Source: Thiocystis violascens (GTDB lineage: Bacteria > Pseudomonadota > Gammaproteobacteria > Chromatiales > Chromatiaceae). From it: 64,000 nt of DNA. The translations under genes were made by a program, and so were the position numbers. The notes beneath the pieces are model-generated. The model did no database searches, was not told the origin of the DNA, and was given only the letters and a program-made list of their open reading frames with translations. Below are positions 38,110 through 45,106 of this stretch, piece after piece. Each line of letters begins with the position of its first letter. Position 1 is the stretch's first letter. The stretch lies in contig DYNM01000004.1 in the NCBI GenBank assembly GCA_020721065.1, forward strand, positions 1-64,000, given 5' to 3'.

Positions 38110-39942
38110 ATGCTGCCACCGATGCCAACTGTTTGGTCACTGTTAAAAACGCTGGGCGTACCGATCACACCGGACATCTGGCACCGTTTCTTTCAAATGC
38201 TGCGCGATCTCAACCGCTCCAACGTCGGCGGGATGGCGCGATGGCTCTTTATTCTTTTGATCGTGTTGATGTTTTCGATCAACGGCTTAAATGTGCTCAA
38301 CAGCTACGTCAACCGCGATTTTATGACCGCGATTGAACATCAAAATATGGACGGATTTGTCGGTTACGCCCTGCTGTATATCGGCGTGATGGGCGTCGCC
38401 ACCGTCGTCGCCGTGCTCTATCGCTACGCCGAAGAACGACTGGGTTTACTGTGGCGCAAATGGCTGACCCAACAGGCAATTGACCGTTATCTCGCCGACC
38501 GCACCTACTTTCGTCTTCACACCAGCGACACCCTCAGCAATCCCGACCAGCGCATCGCCGAAGACATCCGCGCCCTCACCGCCACCACGCTCTCGTTTAC
38601 CCTGATGTTTCTCAACGCCACCTTCACCGTCATCGCCTTTTCTGGCGTGCTGTGGAGCATCAGCCCACTCCTGTTTCTCGTCGCCGTCGCCTACGCCATT
38701 CTCGGCTCCCTGCTGGCGATTTATCTCGGCAAACCGCTGGTCAAACTCAATTATGACCAGCTCGACCGCGAAGCCAATTTCCGCTCCCGCCTCGTGCATG
38801 TGCGCGAAAACGCCGAATCCGTCGCCCTACTGCGGCGCGAAGGACGCTTGAAAGCGCGACTCCGCGACCGCCTCAACGATCTCACCGACAACTTCCAGCG
38901 CATCATTCAAATCAACCGCAATCTCGGCTTTTTCACCACCGGCTATAACTACTTGATTCAAATCATCCCCGCGCTGCTCGTCGCGCCGCTGTTCATTCGG
39001 GGACAAGCCGATTTCGGCGTCATCACCCAATCCGCCGTCGCCTTCGCCCACCTGCTCGGCGCGTTCTCACTCATCATCACCCAATTCCAATCCATCTCCG
39101 CCTATACCGCCGTCGTCGCTCGCCTCAACGCCCTGCGCGACGCCATGCACGAACCGCGTCCCGCGCAAGCGCCCAGCGTCGAATTCAATCCCGCTGGCGG
39201 CAGCATCGCCTTTGAAGACTTGACGCTGTATTCGCCCCGCGACGGTCGCCCGCTGCTGCAAAACCTCAGCATGTCGATCACCGCCGGCGTGTGTTTGCTG
39301 GTACGCGCCACCAGCGAATCCACCGAAAAAGCGTTGTTTCGTGCCACCGCCGATCTGTGGAATCAAGGCACGGGACGGATTCTGCACCCCGGTCACGACG
39401 AGATATTTTTCCTGCCCGAACGCCCGTATTTACCGCCCGGCACCTTGCGCGAAGTGCTGCTGCGCACCGGACAAGAAAAAGGCGTCCCCGATTGGCAAAT
39501 CTGCGCCAGCCTCGCTGCGCTCAATTTGCAGCACGCGCTGGTGAAAGCCGGTGGTCTCGATGTCGAACAAAACTGGAGCGATCTGCTCTCGCTGAGTGAA
39601 CAGCAGCGGTTGGCATTTGCGCGAGTGCTGCTGGCAGCACCGCAATTCGTCTTTTTAGATCATCCCAGCCGCAGCCTCAGCGAGTGCGCAGTAGGCGAAT
39701 TGCTCAACCTGCTGCGTCTCCGCGAGATCACTTATCTCACGCTCGGCGACGGTGGCGACGATCCGCGTTTTTACGACCGCTTGCTGACGATTGATGACGA
39801 TGGCAGTTGGCAGGTGCGCCCGCCAGCAGATCGGCGCGTCGCGCAGCGCCCGGCGGTGGTGGCAGCGCCGACGCGCCGCAGTGGTGATTTTGTAGGCGAA
39901 ACAGCAGGAGACCGCGATGAGCAGTTACCACTTTCCGGCTAA
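38110..39942 (+). CDS. SbmA/BacA-type ABC protein with degenerate ATPase domain
   Basis: A 610-residue fusion of an ABC_membrane_2 domain (about residues 1-330, six TM helices, with EERLGLLWRKWLTQQAIDRY and ADRTYFRL) and a C-terminal ABC ATPase-like domain. Relatives (YddA, Rv1819c) move peptides or cobalamin. The ATPase motifs are ruined. In the family the P-loop runs like TGKSGAGKTTLLRALAGLW; here the aligned stretch is RATSESTEKALFRATADLW (399-417), losing all three Gly, the catalytic Lys and the Ser/Thr. The signature is LSLSEQQR (493-500, Gly to Ser), Walker B is FLDH (catalytic Glu replaced by His518), and the H-loop His is Asp547. The frame is intact, so this is a pseudo-ATPase rather than a pseudogene. 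It overlaps the GH1 gene by 26 bases. Confidence 0.85.
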   Translation: MLPPMPTVWSLLKTLGVPITPDIWHRFFQMLRDLNRSNVGGMARWLFILLIVLMFSINGLNVLNSYVNRDFMTAIEHQNMDGFVGYALLYIGVMGVATVVAVLYRYAEERLGLLWRKWLTQQAIDRYLADRTYFRLHTSDTLSNPDQRIAEDIRALTATTLSFTLMFLNATFTVIAFSGVLWSISPLLFLVAVAYAILGSLLAIYLGKPLVKLNYDQLDREANFRSRLVHVRENAESVALLRREGRLKARLRDRLNDLTDNFQRIIQINRNLGFFTTGYNYLIQIIPALLVAPLFIRGQADFGVITQSAVAFAHLLGAFSLIITQFQSISAYTAVVARLNALRDAMHEPRPAQAPSVEFNPAGGSIAFEDLTLYSPRDGRPLLQNLSMSITAGVCLLVRATSESTEKALFRATADLWNQGTGRILHPGHDEIFFLPERPYLPPGTLREVLLRTGQEKGVPDWQICASLAALNLQHALVKAGGLDVEQNWSDLLSLSEQQRLAFARVLLAAPQFVFLDHPSRSLSECAVGELLNLLRLREITYLTLGDGGDDPRFYDRLLTIDDDGSWQVRPPADRRVAQRPAVVAAPTRRSGDFVGETAGDRDEQLPLSG

Positions 39943-41278
39943 TTTTTTGTGGGGGGCTGCGACCTCGGCATATCAAATCGAAGGCGATCCGCTCGCAGAT
40001 GGTGCTGGCGCGAGCATCTGGCACCGTTTCGCCCACACGCTGGGACGAGTCGCTAACGGCGATACCGGCGACCGTGCTTGCGGACATTACCGGCGTTGGG
40101 CAGAAGATGTGGCGCTGCTGGCGGAATTGGGCATGACGGCATATCGCTTCAGCGTGGCGTGGGGGCGCGTGTTGCCAGACGGACGGGGCGCAGTGAATCA
40201 GCGCGGTTTGGATTTTTATCGGCGGCTGGTGGATGCGCTGGTGGAGCGCGGGATCACGCCCATGCTGACGCTGTATCACTGGGATTTACCCGCTGCGTTG
40301 CAGGATCGCGGCGGCTGGCGCAATCCCGACAGTCCGGCGTGGTTTGCCGATTATGCGCAGGTGCTGTTTGAAGCACTGGATGATCGGGTGCCGCTGTGGG
40401 TGACGATCAACGAGCCGTGGGTGGTGACGATTCCGGGGCATGTGGACGGCGAGTTAGCGCCCGGGCTGCGTGATCTCGGCGCTGCGCCGCGAGTGGCACA
40501 TCATCTGTTGCTGGCGCATCTCGCCGCCGTCGCTGCGTATCGCGCCAGCGGTCGCCACCAGATCGGAATCGCCGTCAATTTAGAGCCGCAACATCCCGCC
40601 AGTGCCGCGCTCGCCGATCAGTTGGCGGCGCAACGGCGCGATGCGTTTATCAACCGCTGGTTTCTTGATCCGCTGTTGCTAGGCAGTTATCCGTCGGAAA
40701 TGGCGGAGATTTTCGGAGCGGCGTGGCCAGAAGAATTCATGCTAAATCCCCCCAACCCCCCTTTTTCAAAGGGGGGCGAAATGTCATTAACTACTGATTT
40801 TATTGGTGTGAATTACTACTCACGCGGGTTGGTGCAGGCGGAGCCAACGGTGCGACCGCTTGGCGCTCGGCGCGTCAGTCCGGCAGCCGAGGTGCCAATC
40901 ACGACGATGGGTTGGGAGGTGTATCCGGCGGGTTTGACGGCAACGTTGCTGTGGCTGCGCGAGCGTTACGGCGCTCTCCCGCTCTATATCACTGAAAACG
41001 GCGCAGCTTTCTCCGATCCGCCCGCTGCGCACGGCGTGATTGACGACGCGCAGCGGGTGGATTATCTGCACTCGCATCTCCACGCTGCGGCGCTGGCACT
41101 GGAACAAGGTGTTGATTTACGCGGTTATTTTGCGTGGTCGTTGCTGGATAACTTTGAATGGGCACACGGTTACGCGCAGCGGTTTGGGTTGGTGCAGGTC
41201 GATCCGCTGACGTTGGCGCGGACGCCTAAACGCAGCGCCAGCGTGTACCGTGATGTGATTCGGCGCGGTTGGATATAA
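39917..41278 (+). CDS. Family 1 beta-glucosidase with in-frame repeat insertion
   Basis: A 453-residue GH1 retaining beta-glycosidase, (beta/alpha)8 barrel. It begins FPANFLWGAATSAYQIEG. The acid/base is E166 (TINEPW), the nucleophile is E360 (LYITENGAAF), and the sugar-binding end is SLLDNFEWAHGYAQRFGLV. Residues 276-288 read LNPPNPPFSKGGE, the translation of a palindromic C-run/G-run repeat; it sits in the loop just before the conserved DFIGVNYYSR strand, so the enzyme may tolerate it. AGGAG at 39906-39910 fixes the ATG at 39917. No signal peptide, so probably cytoplasmic. Co-transcription with the upstream ABC gene is likely. Confidence 0.92.
   Translation: MSSYHFPANFLWGAATSAYQIEGDPLADGAGASIWHRFAHTLGRVANGDTGDRACGHYRRWAEDVALLAELGMTAYRFSVAWGRVLPDGRGAVNQRGLDFYRRLVDALVERGITPMLTLYHWDLPAALQDRGGWRNPDSPAWFADYAQVLFEALDDRVPLWVTINEPWVVTIPGHVDGELAPGLRDLGAAPRVAHHLLLAHLAAVAAYRASGRHQIGIAVNLEPQHPASAALADQLAAQRRDAFINRWFLDPLLLGSYPSEMAEIFGAAWPEEFMLNPPNPPFSKGGEMSLTTDFIGVNYYSRGLVQAEPTVRPLGARRVSPAAEVPITTMGWEVYPAGLTATLLWLRERYGALPLYITENGAAFSDPPAAHGVIDDAQRVDYLHSHLHAAALALEQGVDLRGYFAWSLLDNFEWAHGYAQRFGLVQVDPLTLARTPKRSASVYRDVIRRGWI
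40745..40777. repeat. Palindromic C-run/G-run repeat inside the glucosidase gene
   Basis: The core is a perfect 9-bp inverted repeat, CCCCCCTTT (40756-40764), loop TTC, AAAGGGGGG (40768-40776), preceded by AATCCCCCCAA. Sequences of this kind occur in many copies between genes of cyanobacteria and some large-genome proteobacteria. Here it is read in frame as NPPNPPFSKGG. Confidence 0.85.
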
Positions 41279-41314
41279 CTGCTTGTTTATATTTTATTTA
41301 ATGGAGATGCTGCC

Positions 41315-42694
41315 GTGTTGCCAAAACTGTTACTGCTGCCGTGCTTGACGGCGCTGGCGCTGACCACGCCGGGCTGTTTGATGACTATCACTGAACCGGC
41401 GCTGCGGGTCGATTACGAGGCACCGGTGGCGGTGGAATATCGCCCGCTGCGCTATGACGGCTTCATCGTCTATTACGCCGATGACGGCATTCCGTATTAC
41501 CTGCGCGGGGGACGGCGTTATTGGGTGCCACGTCATGCGCGGGCGCGTTATATCTCGCATTGGCGCAGTTATAAACCGGCATATCGTGATTGGTATCGCC
41601 AACATCGTCCTGACCGTCCGCAGCAGTGGCGCGGCGATGACCGGCGCAATGACCGCCCCCGTGACAACAATCGGCGCGATGATCGCCCGCGTCGTGATGA
41701 CAGCAAACCTTGGTACCGCGACCGCAGTCGCTTTGGCGATAACCGCCCGGCTGATACGCAATCGCCGGTTGCAGCAACGCCGCAATCACCAGATCAAGCG
41801 CCCGCGCCTTGGTATCGCAATCGTGACCGCGATCAGAATCGGCGCGATGACAATCGCCCGGTTGACACGCAGTCGCCGGTCGCCGCAACGCCACAATCAC
41901 CAGATCAAGCGCCCGCGCCTTGGTATCGCAATCAAAATCGGCGCGATGCGTCGCGTCCGGTAACGCAAGAATCGCAGCGCGAAATACCAGCGGCGCTGCC
42001 GTCAGAACAGGTGGCGGTTCATTCGAGATCGCGTTCACCGTTTCCGCAGCAGCGCGTTGACTCTGAAATCTCAACGCCAAGTGTCAGAACCGACCGGCGC
42101 GGTGAGCCTGAATTGAATGAAGCGATTGGGCGGCGGCGGCAGCAGGTTGAACCTGAAACGTCAGCGGCGCTGGTGTCAGAACGACGCAGTCAATTAGAAA
42201 TGGCGGCGAATCGGCAGCGGCAGCAGGAACAACAACAGAAATACGCTGAGATGCAGCAGGCGCGGCAGCGGCAGCAGGTTGAACCTGAAACGTCAGCGGC
42301 GCTGGTGTCAGAACGACGCAGTCAATTAGAAATGGCGGCGAATCGGCAGCGGCAGCAGGAACAACAACAGAAATACGCTGAGATGCAGCAGGCGCGGCAG
42401 CGGCAGCAGGTTGAACCTGAAACGTCAGCGGCGCTGGTGTCAGAACGACGCAGTCAATTAGAAATGGCGGCGAATCGGCAGCGGCAGCAGGAACAACAAC
42501 AGAAATACGCTGAGATGCAGCAGGCGCGGCAGCGGCAGCAGGTTGAACCTGAATCTCCTGCAACGGAGCGCCGTAATCAGCAGGCGGCGGCGCAACCAAT
42601 GCAGCGGGTTAGTCGGGAACAGGAACGTGCCGCAGTGTCAGAAGCTGCTAAAAAACATGCTGAAACTTTAGATGAAGACGCGCAGTCTGAATAA
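41315..42694 (+). CDS. Putative lipoprotein with exact 44-residue tandem repeats
   Basis: A 459-residue secreted protein. The signal sequence ends at a likely lipobox Cys21 (LALTTPGC), so it is probably membrane-anchored. Residues 25-95 form a compact Tyr/Arg-rich domain (YDGFIVYYADDGIPYYLRGG). This is followed by an Arg/Asp-rich disordered region with two copies of DTQSPVAATPQSPDQAPAPW. Then come three exact 44-residue repeats rich in Gln/Glu/Arg (VEPETSAALVSERRSQLEM onward), predicted to be a long helix or coiled coil, and a Gln-rich tail. I recognise no named family. It follows the glucosidase gene by 36 bases, so it may be in the same operon. Confidence 0.8.
   Translation: MLPKLLLLPCLTALALTTPGCLMTITEPALRVDYEAPVAVEYRPLRYDGFIVYYADDGIPYYLRGGRRYWVPRHARARYISHWRSYKPAYRDWYRQHRPDRPQQWRGDDRRNDRPRDNNRRDDRPRRDDSKPWYRDRSRFGDNRPADTQSPVAATPQSPDQAPAPWYRNRDRDQNRRDDNRPVDTQSPVAATPQSPDQAPAPWYRNQNRRDASRPVTQESQREIPAALPSEQVAVHSRSRSPFPQQRVDSEISTPSVRTDRRGEPELNEAIGRRRQQVEPETSAALVSERRSQLEMAANRQRQQEQQQKYAEMQQARQRQQVEPETSAALVSERRSQLEMAANRQRQQEQQQKYAEMQQARQRQQVEPETSAALVSERRSQLEMAANRQRQQEQQQKYAEMQQARQRQQVEPESPATERRNQQAAAQPMQRVSREQERAAVSEAAKKHAETLDEDAQSE
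42146..42553 (+). repeat. Three exact 132-bp tandem repeats plus a partial fourth
   Basis: GTTGAACCTGAAACGTCAGC recurs at 42146, 42278 and 42410, a strict 132-base period. The copies appear identical at the DNA level along their full length. A fourth copy starts at 42542 but diverges after 12 bases. The period is 44 codons, so copy-number change keeps the frame. Confidence 0.95.
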
Positions 42695-42716
42695 ATAAAA
42701 ACACGAGATCACTGTG

Positions 42717-43379
42717 ATGAGTCACCAAATTCGGAGCATTTTGGAAGGTTTAGAGCAAGTTCGTGAGGATTTATTATCGTTATCTGATGATATTTGGTTA
42801 AGCATTGACCATAATAATGCAGAAGCGTTGGAACAAGGTTTCGCGTTCAAAAAAGAATACAACGCCAAGGTTGCAGCTTTTGATCGTTTAGCAGAAGACT
42901 TGTCGATTTTAGTGCAGCAGTTTACAGCAATCAAACTGAATGATAACAGCGCGGAACTTGACCAAGTTTCCTCAAATAACGCCAAAATGATTCAGGATTT
43001 AGTCGATCATAAAATGATTGATCTTAATGATGATTGGACATTCAAGCGCCCTTATGGAGTGGTGATTGACACCGAAGCACAAAATAAACTCAATACTTGG
43101 CGACGCTTATTTGAGTTTATTTGTCAGCATTTAGCGCAACGTGACCCTGAGTTATTTGCAACGCTACCTGACCACCCTAAATTTAAGACACGACGTGGCA
43201 ACGTCAGTTTTAGTCGTAATCCGCAAGATTTGCGGATTGCCAGTGAGTTGCCGCTGGGCATTTATGTTGAGGTCAATGCAGCCGCCAATCAATTCCGTGA
43301 TTATCTCAAAATTCTAATTGAAATTTTCAACCTTGAGCGGCAGGAGCTGCGCATTTATTTACGCGCTGCAAAATCGTAA
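42717..43379 (+). CDS. Hypothetical helical protein, 220 residues
   Basis: No family recognised. There is no signal peptide or membrane helix. The N-terminal half is helical and acidic (ILEGLEQVREDLLSLSDDIW, then FKKEYNAKVAAFDRLAEDL), suggesting a coiled coil. The C-terminal half is mixed, with YGVVIDTEAQNKLNTWRRLF and a positively charged end (LERQELRIYLRAAKS). ATG 42717 is preferred; an in-frame GTG lies three bases before. It follows the repeat lipoprotein by 22 bases and may be co-transcribed. It is the last plus-strand gene before the restriction island. Confidence 0.7.
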   Translation: MSHQIRSILEGLEQVREDLLSLSDDIWLSIDHNNAEALEQGFAFKKEYNAKVAAFDRLAEDLSILVQQFTAIKLNDNSAELDQVSSNNAKMIQDLVDHKMIDLNDDWTFKRPYGVVIDTEAQNKLNTWRRLFEFICQHLAQRDPELFATLPDHPKFKTRRGNVSFSRNPQDLRIASELPLGIYVEVNAAANQFRDYLKILIEIFNLERQELRIYLRAAKS

Positions 43380-43642
43380 ATCGCAGCGCATTCGCTAAAC
43401 ATGGTTCAAAATTTTGGCGTATCCAGTAATGCAAGATGAATAAAAATAAATTGGCACTGGGATTGAGTATTGAGACACTCTGAATTTTTGATAAAAATCA
43501 AGTTTGATTGATACGTCAGTTTTGAGATCAAGCTACAGCATGGTGACAGAGCAAAAATGAAACATTCACTGGAATACTTTTCTTTGTGTTACCTCAGGTT
43601 TAAGATCGAAGCCTCATTAGGCATTTACTCTAAGCACAACTT

Positions 43643-43825
43643 ATGAACATTAGTGAAGAACTTGTTTCCTCATACCTTCAATACATCTTGGTGTGTGAGT
43701 TCATTCAAAAAAAACTATACACGGTCGATGCACAAGGTGAAATTGACGTAGAATTGAATGTGCTACTTATAGTCTGTAGCATCATAGTCATCAGTCAGAA
43801 ACAATGGAGTTTTGAAGTGTTCTGA
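43643..43825 (+). pseudogene. Truncated nuclease-like protein N-terminus
   Basis: A 60-residue frame. The first 36 residues (ISEELVSSYLQYILVCEFIQ, then LYTVDAQGEIDV) resemble the start of a family with a QGEIDV motif that I associate with restriction-nuclease-like cores, usually followed by a CEVATH-like strand. Here, right after QGEIDV, the frame turns into unrelated hydrophobic residues and runs into the C-box of the next gene. Reading the +1 frame gives IECAT nearby, which may be chance. I infer a gene cut by the incoming restriction cassette; the family match is from memory and not verified. Confidence 0.45.
43764..43789 (+). promoter_or_regulatory. C-box operator of the restriction-modification controller
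   Basis: ACTTATAGTCTGTAG at 43764-43778 matches the classical C-box consensus (ACTYATAGTCYGTNG). A second half-site-like TCATAGTC at 43782-43789 follows at 16 bases from TTATAGTC (43766-43773). It lies about 40 bases before the controller start codon, as expected for a self-regulating C protein. Confidence 0.75.
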
Positions 43826-43827
43826 CG

Positions 43828-44082
43828 ATGCCGAGAATCCCAAGTTCTTTACTCCGCGCCACCCTTGCTGAGAATGTCCGTGCTTTCCGAAAAGCGCATG
43901 GTCTTTCACAGGAAGAACTAGCCGATCTTTGCGAGCTACACCGCACATACATCGGTTCGGTAGAGCGTGAAGAACGGAATGTTTCTTTAAGCACTCTCGA
44001 AGTCCTTTCTCAGGCTCTCGGAGTCAGCGTTGCGGAACTGCTGACACCAAGAGCTGAGCATGATGCAAAAGACACCCCTTGA
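43828..44082 (+). CDS. C protein: XRE-family restriction-modification controller
   Basis: An 84-residue helix-turn-helix protein. The HTH covers about residues 13-70 (ENVRAFRKAHGLSQEELADL, then HRTYIGSVEREERNVSLSTL), with a short C-terminal helix (LGVSVAELLTP) as in controller proteins of type II systems. Family role: binds C-boxes as a dimer, first activating, then repressing its own gene and the downstream endonuclease gene, delaying cutting until methylation is established. The C-box upstream fits. The ATG at 43828 is the first codon; GGAG lies about 20 bases upstream. It overlaps the endonuclease gene by 23 bases. Confidence 0.88.
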   Translation: MPRIPSSLLRATLAENVRAFRKAHGLSQEELADLCELHRTYIGSVEREERNVSLSTLEVLSQALGVSVAELLTPRAEHDAKDTP

Positions 44083-45106
44083 TTATAAAAATGCCATCCA
44101 ATCGTCCGGCTTTGATATTTATTCACCTATTGAAGTTGGTGATGCAAATTTTTGGATACCCACTCCACACCTAGAAATACTACTCAACCAAGTGCTAACA
44201 GACCTTGATCTGAATGGGTTAGCACTGCGAACGCGCTCGAAAGTTGTCAAGATGGCCGTTTGCGAAGCCCTTGGCTACCCTGTTCCAAAATCCTTCAAAA
44301 AGACACAACCTCGATTTTTTGGACAACAGCTCGATACATACACGCAAAAATCAAGCAATCTGCAAATCTGGAATGAAGAACTATCGTCCACTCGGCGTTA
44401 CGCAATCATCCAGATATCGGATCAAGACATCGTTTTGAAAATCAAAGTGGTGAATGGTCAAGAACTTGCGCTGTTAGACACGACGGGGACAATCACAACA
44501 AAATACCAAGCAGGGCTTGTCACTGGCGCTGATTCTCATGAATTGGTTTCAGCGCGAGACACTCCATTCATGTTGCCGTATGTAAAAGTTGGCGCAACAT
44601 TTACCGCGTTGATTAGTCCTATTGATGAGCCGGAGTGTGGTTATTTACTACCTATTCAGGAAATCTTTGAGCGGTTGTCTACACTGTTAGGATTATCGTT
44701 TGTTGACCCTGGCATGGTTCAAGAACGCAATCGCGGTGCGATACTGCATCGCTTGATTTGCGAATGCTTGGGATATAGCCGCTACGAAGACAATGGACAG
44801 TTTCCTGATATTCGCCATCAGTTATTGGAAGTGAAGCTGCAAACATCGCCCACCATCGATCTAGGACTGGTGTTGCCAAGTAGTGAACAACATCTCAATA
44901 TTGGGCAAATTGGCGACTATCACCCTCGACATTGCGATACCCGTTATGCAATGTTTTATGCAAAAACAGATGGTAAGCAAGTTACGCTGACCCATCTGTT
45001 CATCACAACTGGTGCTGATTTTTTCACACGATTCCGACGCTTTGAAGGCAAGGTAACAAACGGAAAAATCCAAATTCCGTTACCTCAAGATTTTTTCAGC
45101 AGATAA
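44060..45106 (+). CDS. Type II restriction endonuclease (PD-(D/E)XK type)
   Basis: A 348-residue protein placed between a C protein and a DNA methyltransferase. An active-site motif is visible: P249-D250 in FPDIRH followed by E257-V-K259 in LLEVKLQ, the PD...EXK pattern of nucleases. The C-terminal end GADFFTRFRRFEGKVTNGKI is basic/aromatic. I cannot name the isoschizomer or recognition site. Composition differs from the surrounding chromosomal genes (less GC-rich), consistent with acquisition. The start lies within the C gene, so expression is coupled to it. Its 3' end overlaps the convergent methyltransferase gene by 27 bases. Confidence 0.85.
   Translation: MMQKTPLDYKNAIQSSGFDIYSPIEVGDANFWIPTPHLEILLNQVLTDLDLNGLALRTRSKVVKMAVCEALGYPVPKSFKKTQPRFFGQQLDTYTQKSSNLQIWNEELSSTRRYAIIQISDQDIVLKIKVVNGQELALLDTTGTITTKYQAGLVTGADSHELVSARDTPFMLPYVKVGATFTALISPIDEPECGYLLPIQEIFERLSTLLGLSFVDPGMVQERNRGAILHRLICECLGYSRYEDNGQFPDIRHQLLEVKLQTSPTIDLGLVLPSSEQHLNIGQIGDYHPRHCDTRYAMFYAKTDGKQVTLTHLFITTGADFFTRFRRFEGKVTNGKIQIPLPQDFFSR

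Noticed and set aside
42146..42553. Repeats considered as a CRISPR array
   Set aside because: The repeats are directly adjacent with no spacers and form one coding frame.
42084..42599. Minus-strand open frame across the tandem repeats
   Set aside because: It simply mirrors the 132-base repeat in another frame; the plus-strand lipoprotein has a signal peptide and lipobox-like Cys.
26559..43532. The 15-mer CAGTTTTGAGATCAA occurs at 26559-26573 and 43518-43532, possible attachment sites
   Set aside because: Too short, no integrase in the window and no consistent element boundaries; chance is the simpler explanation.
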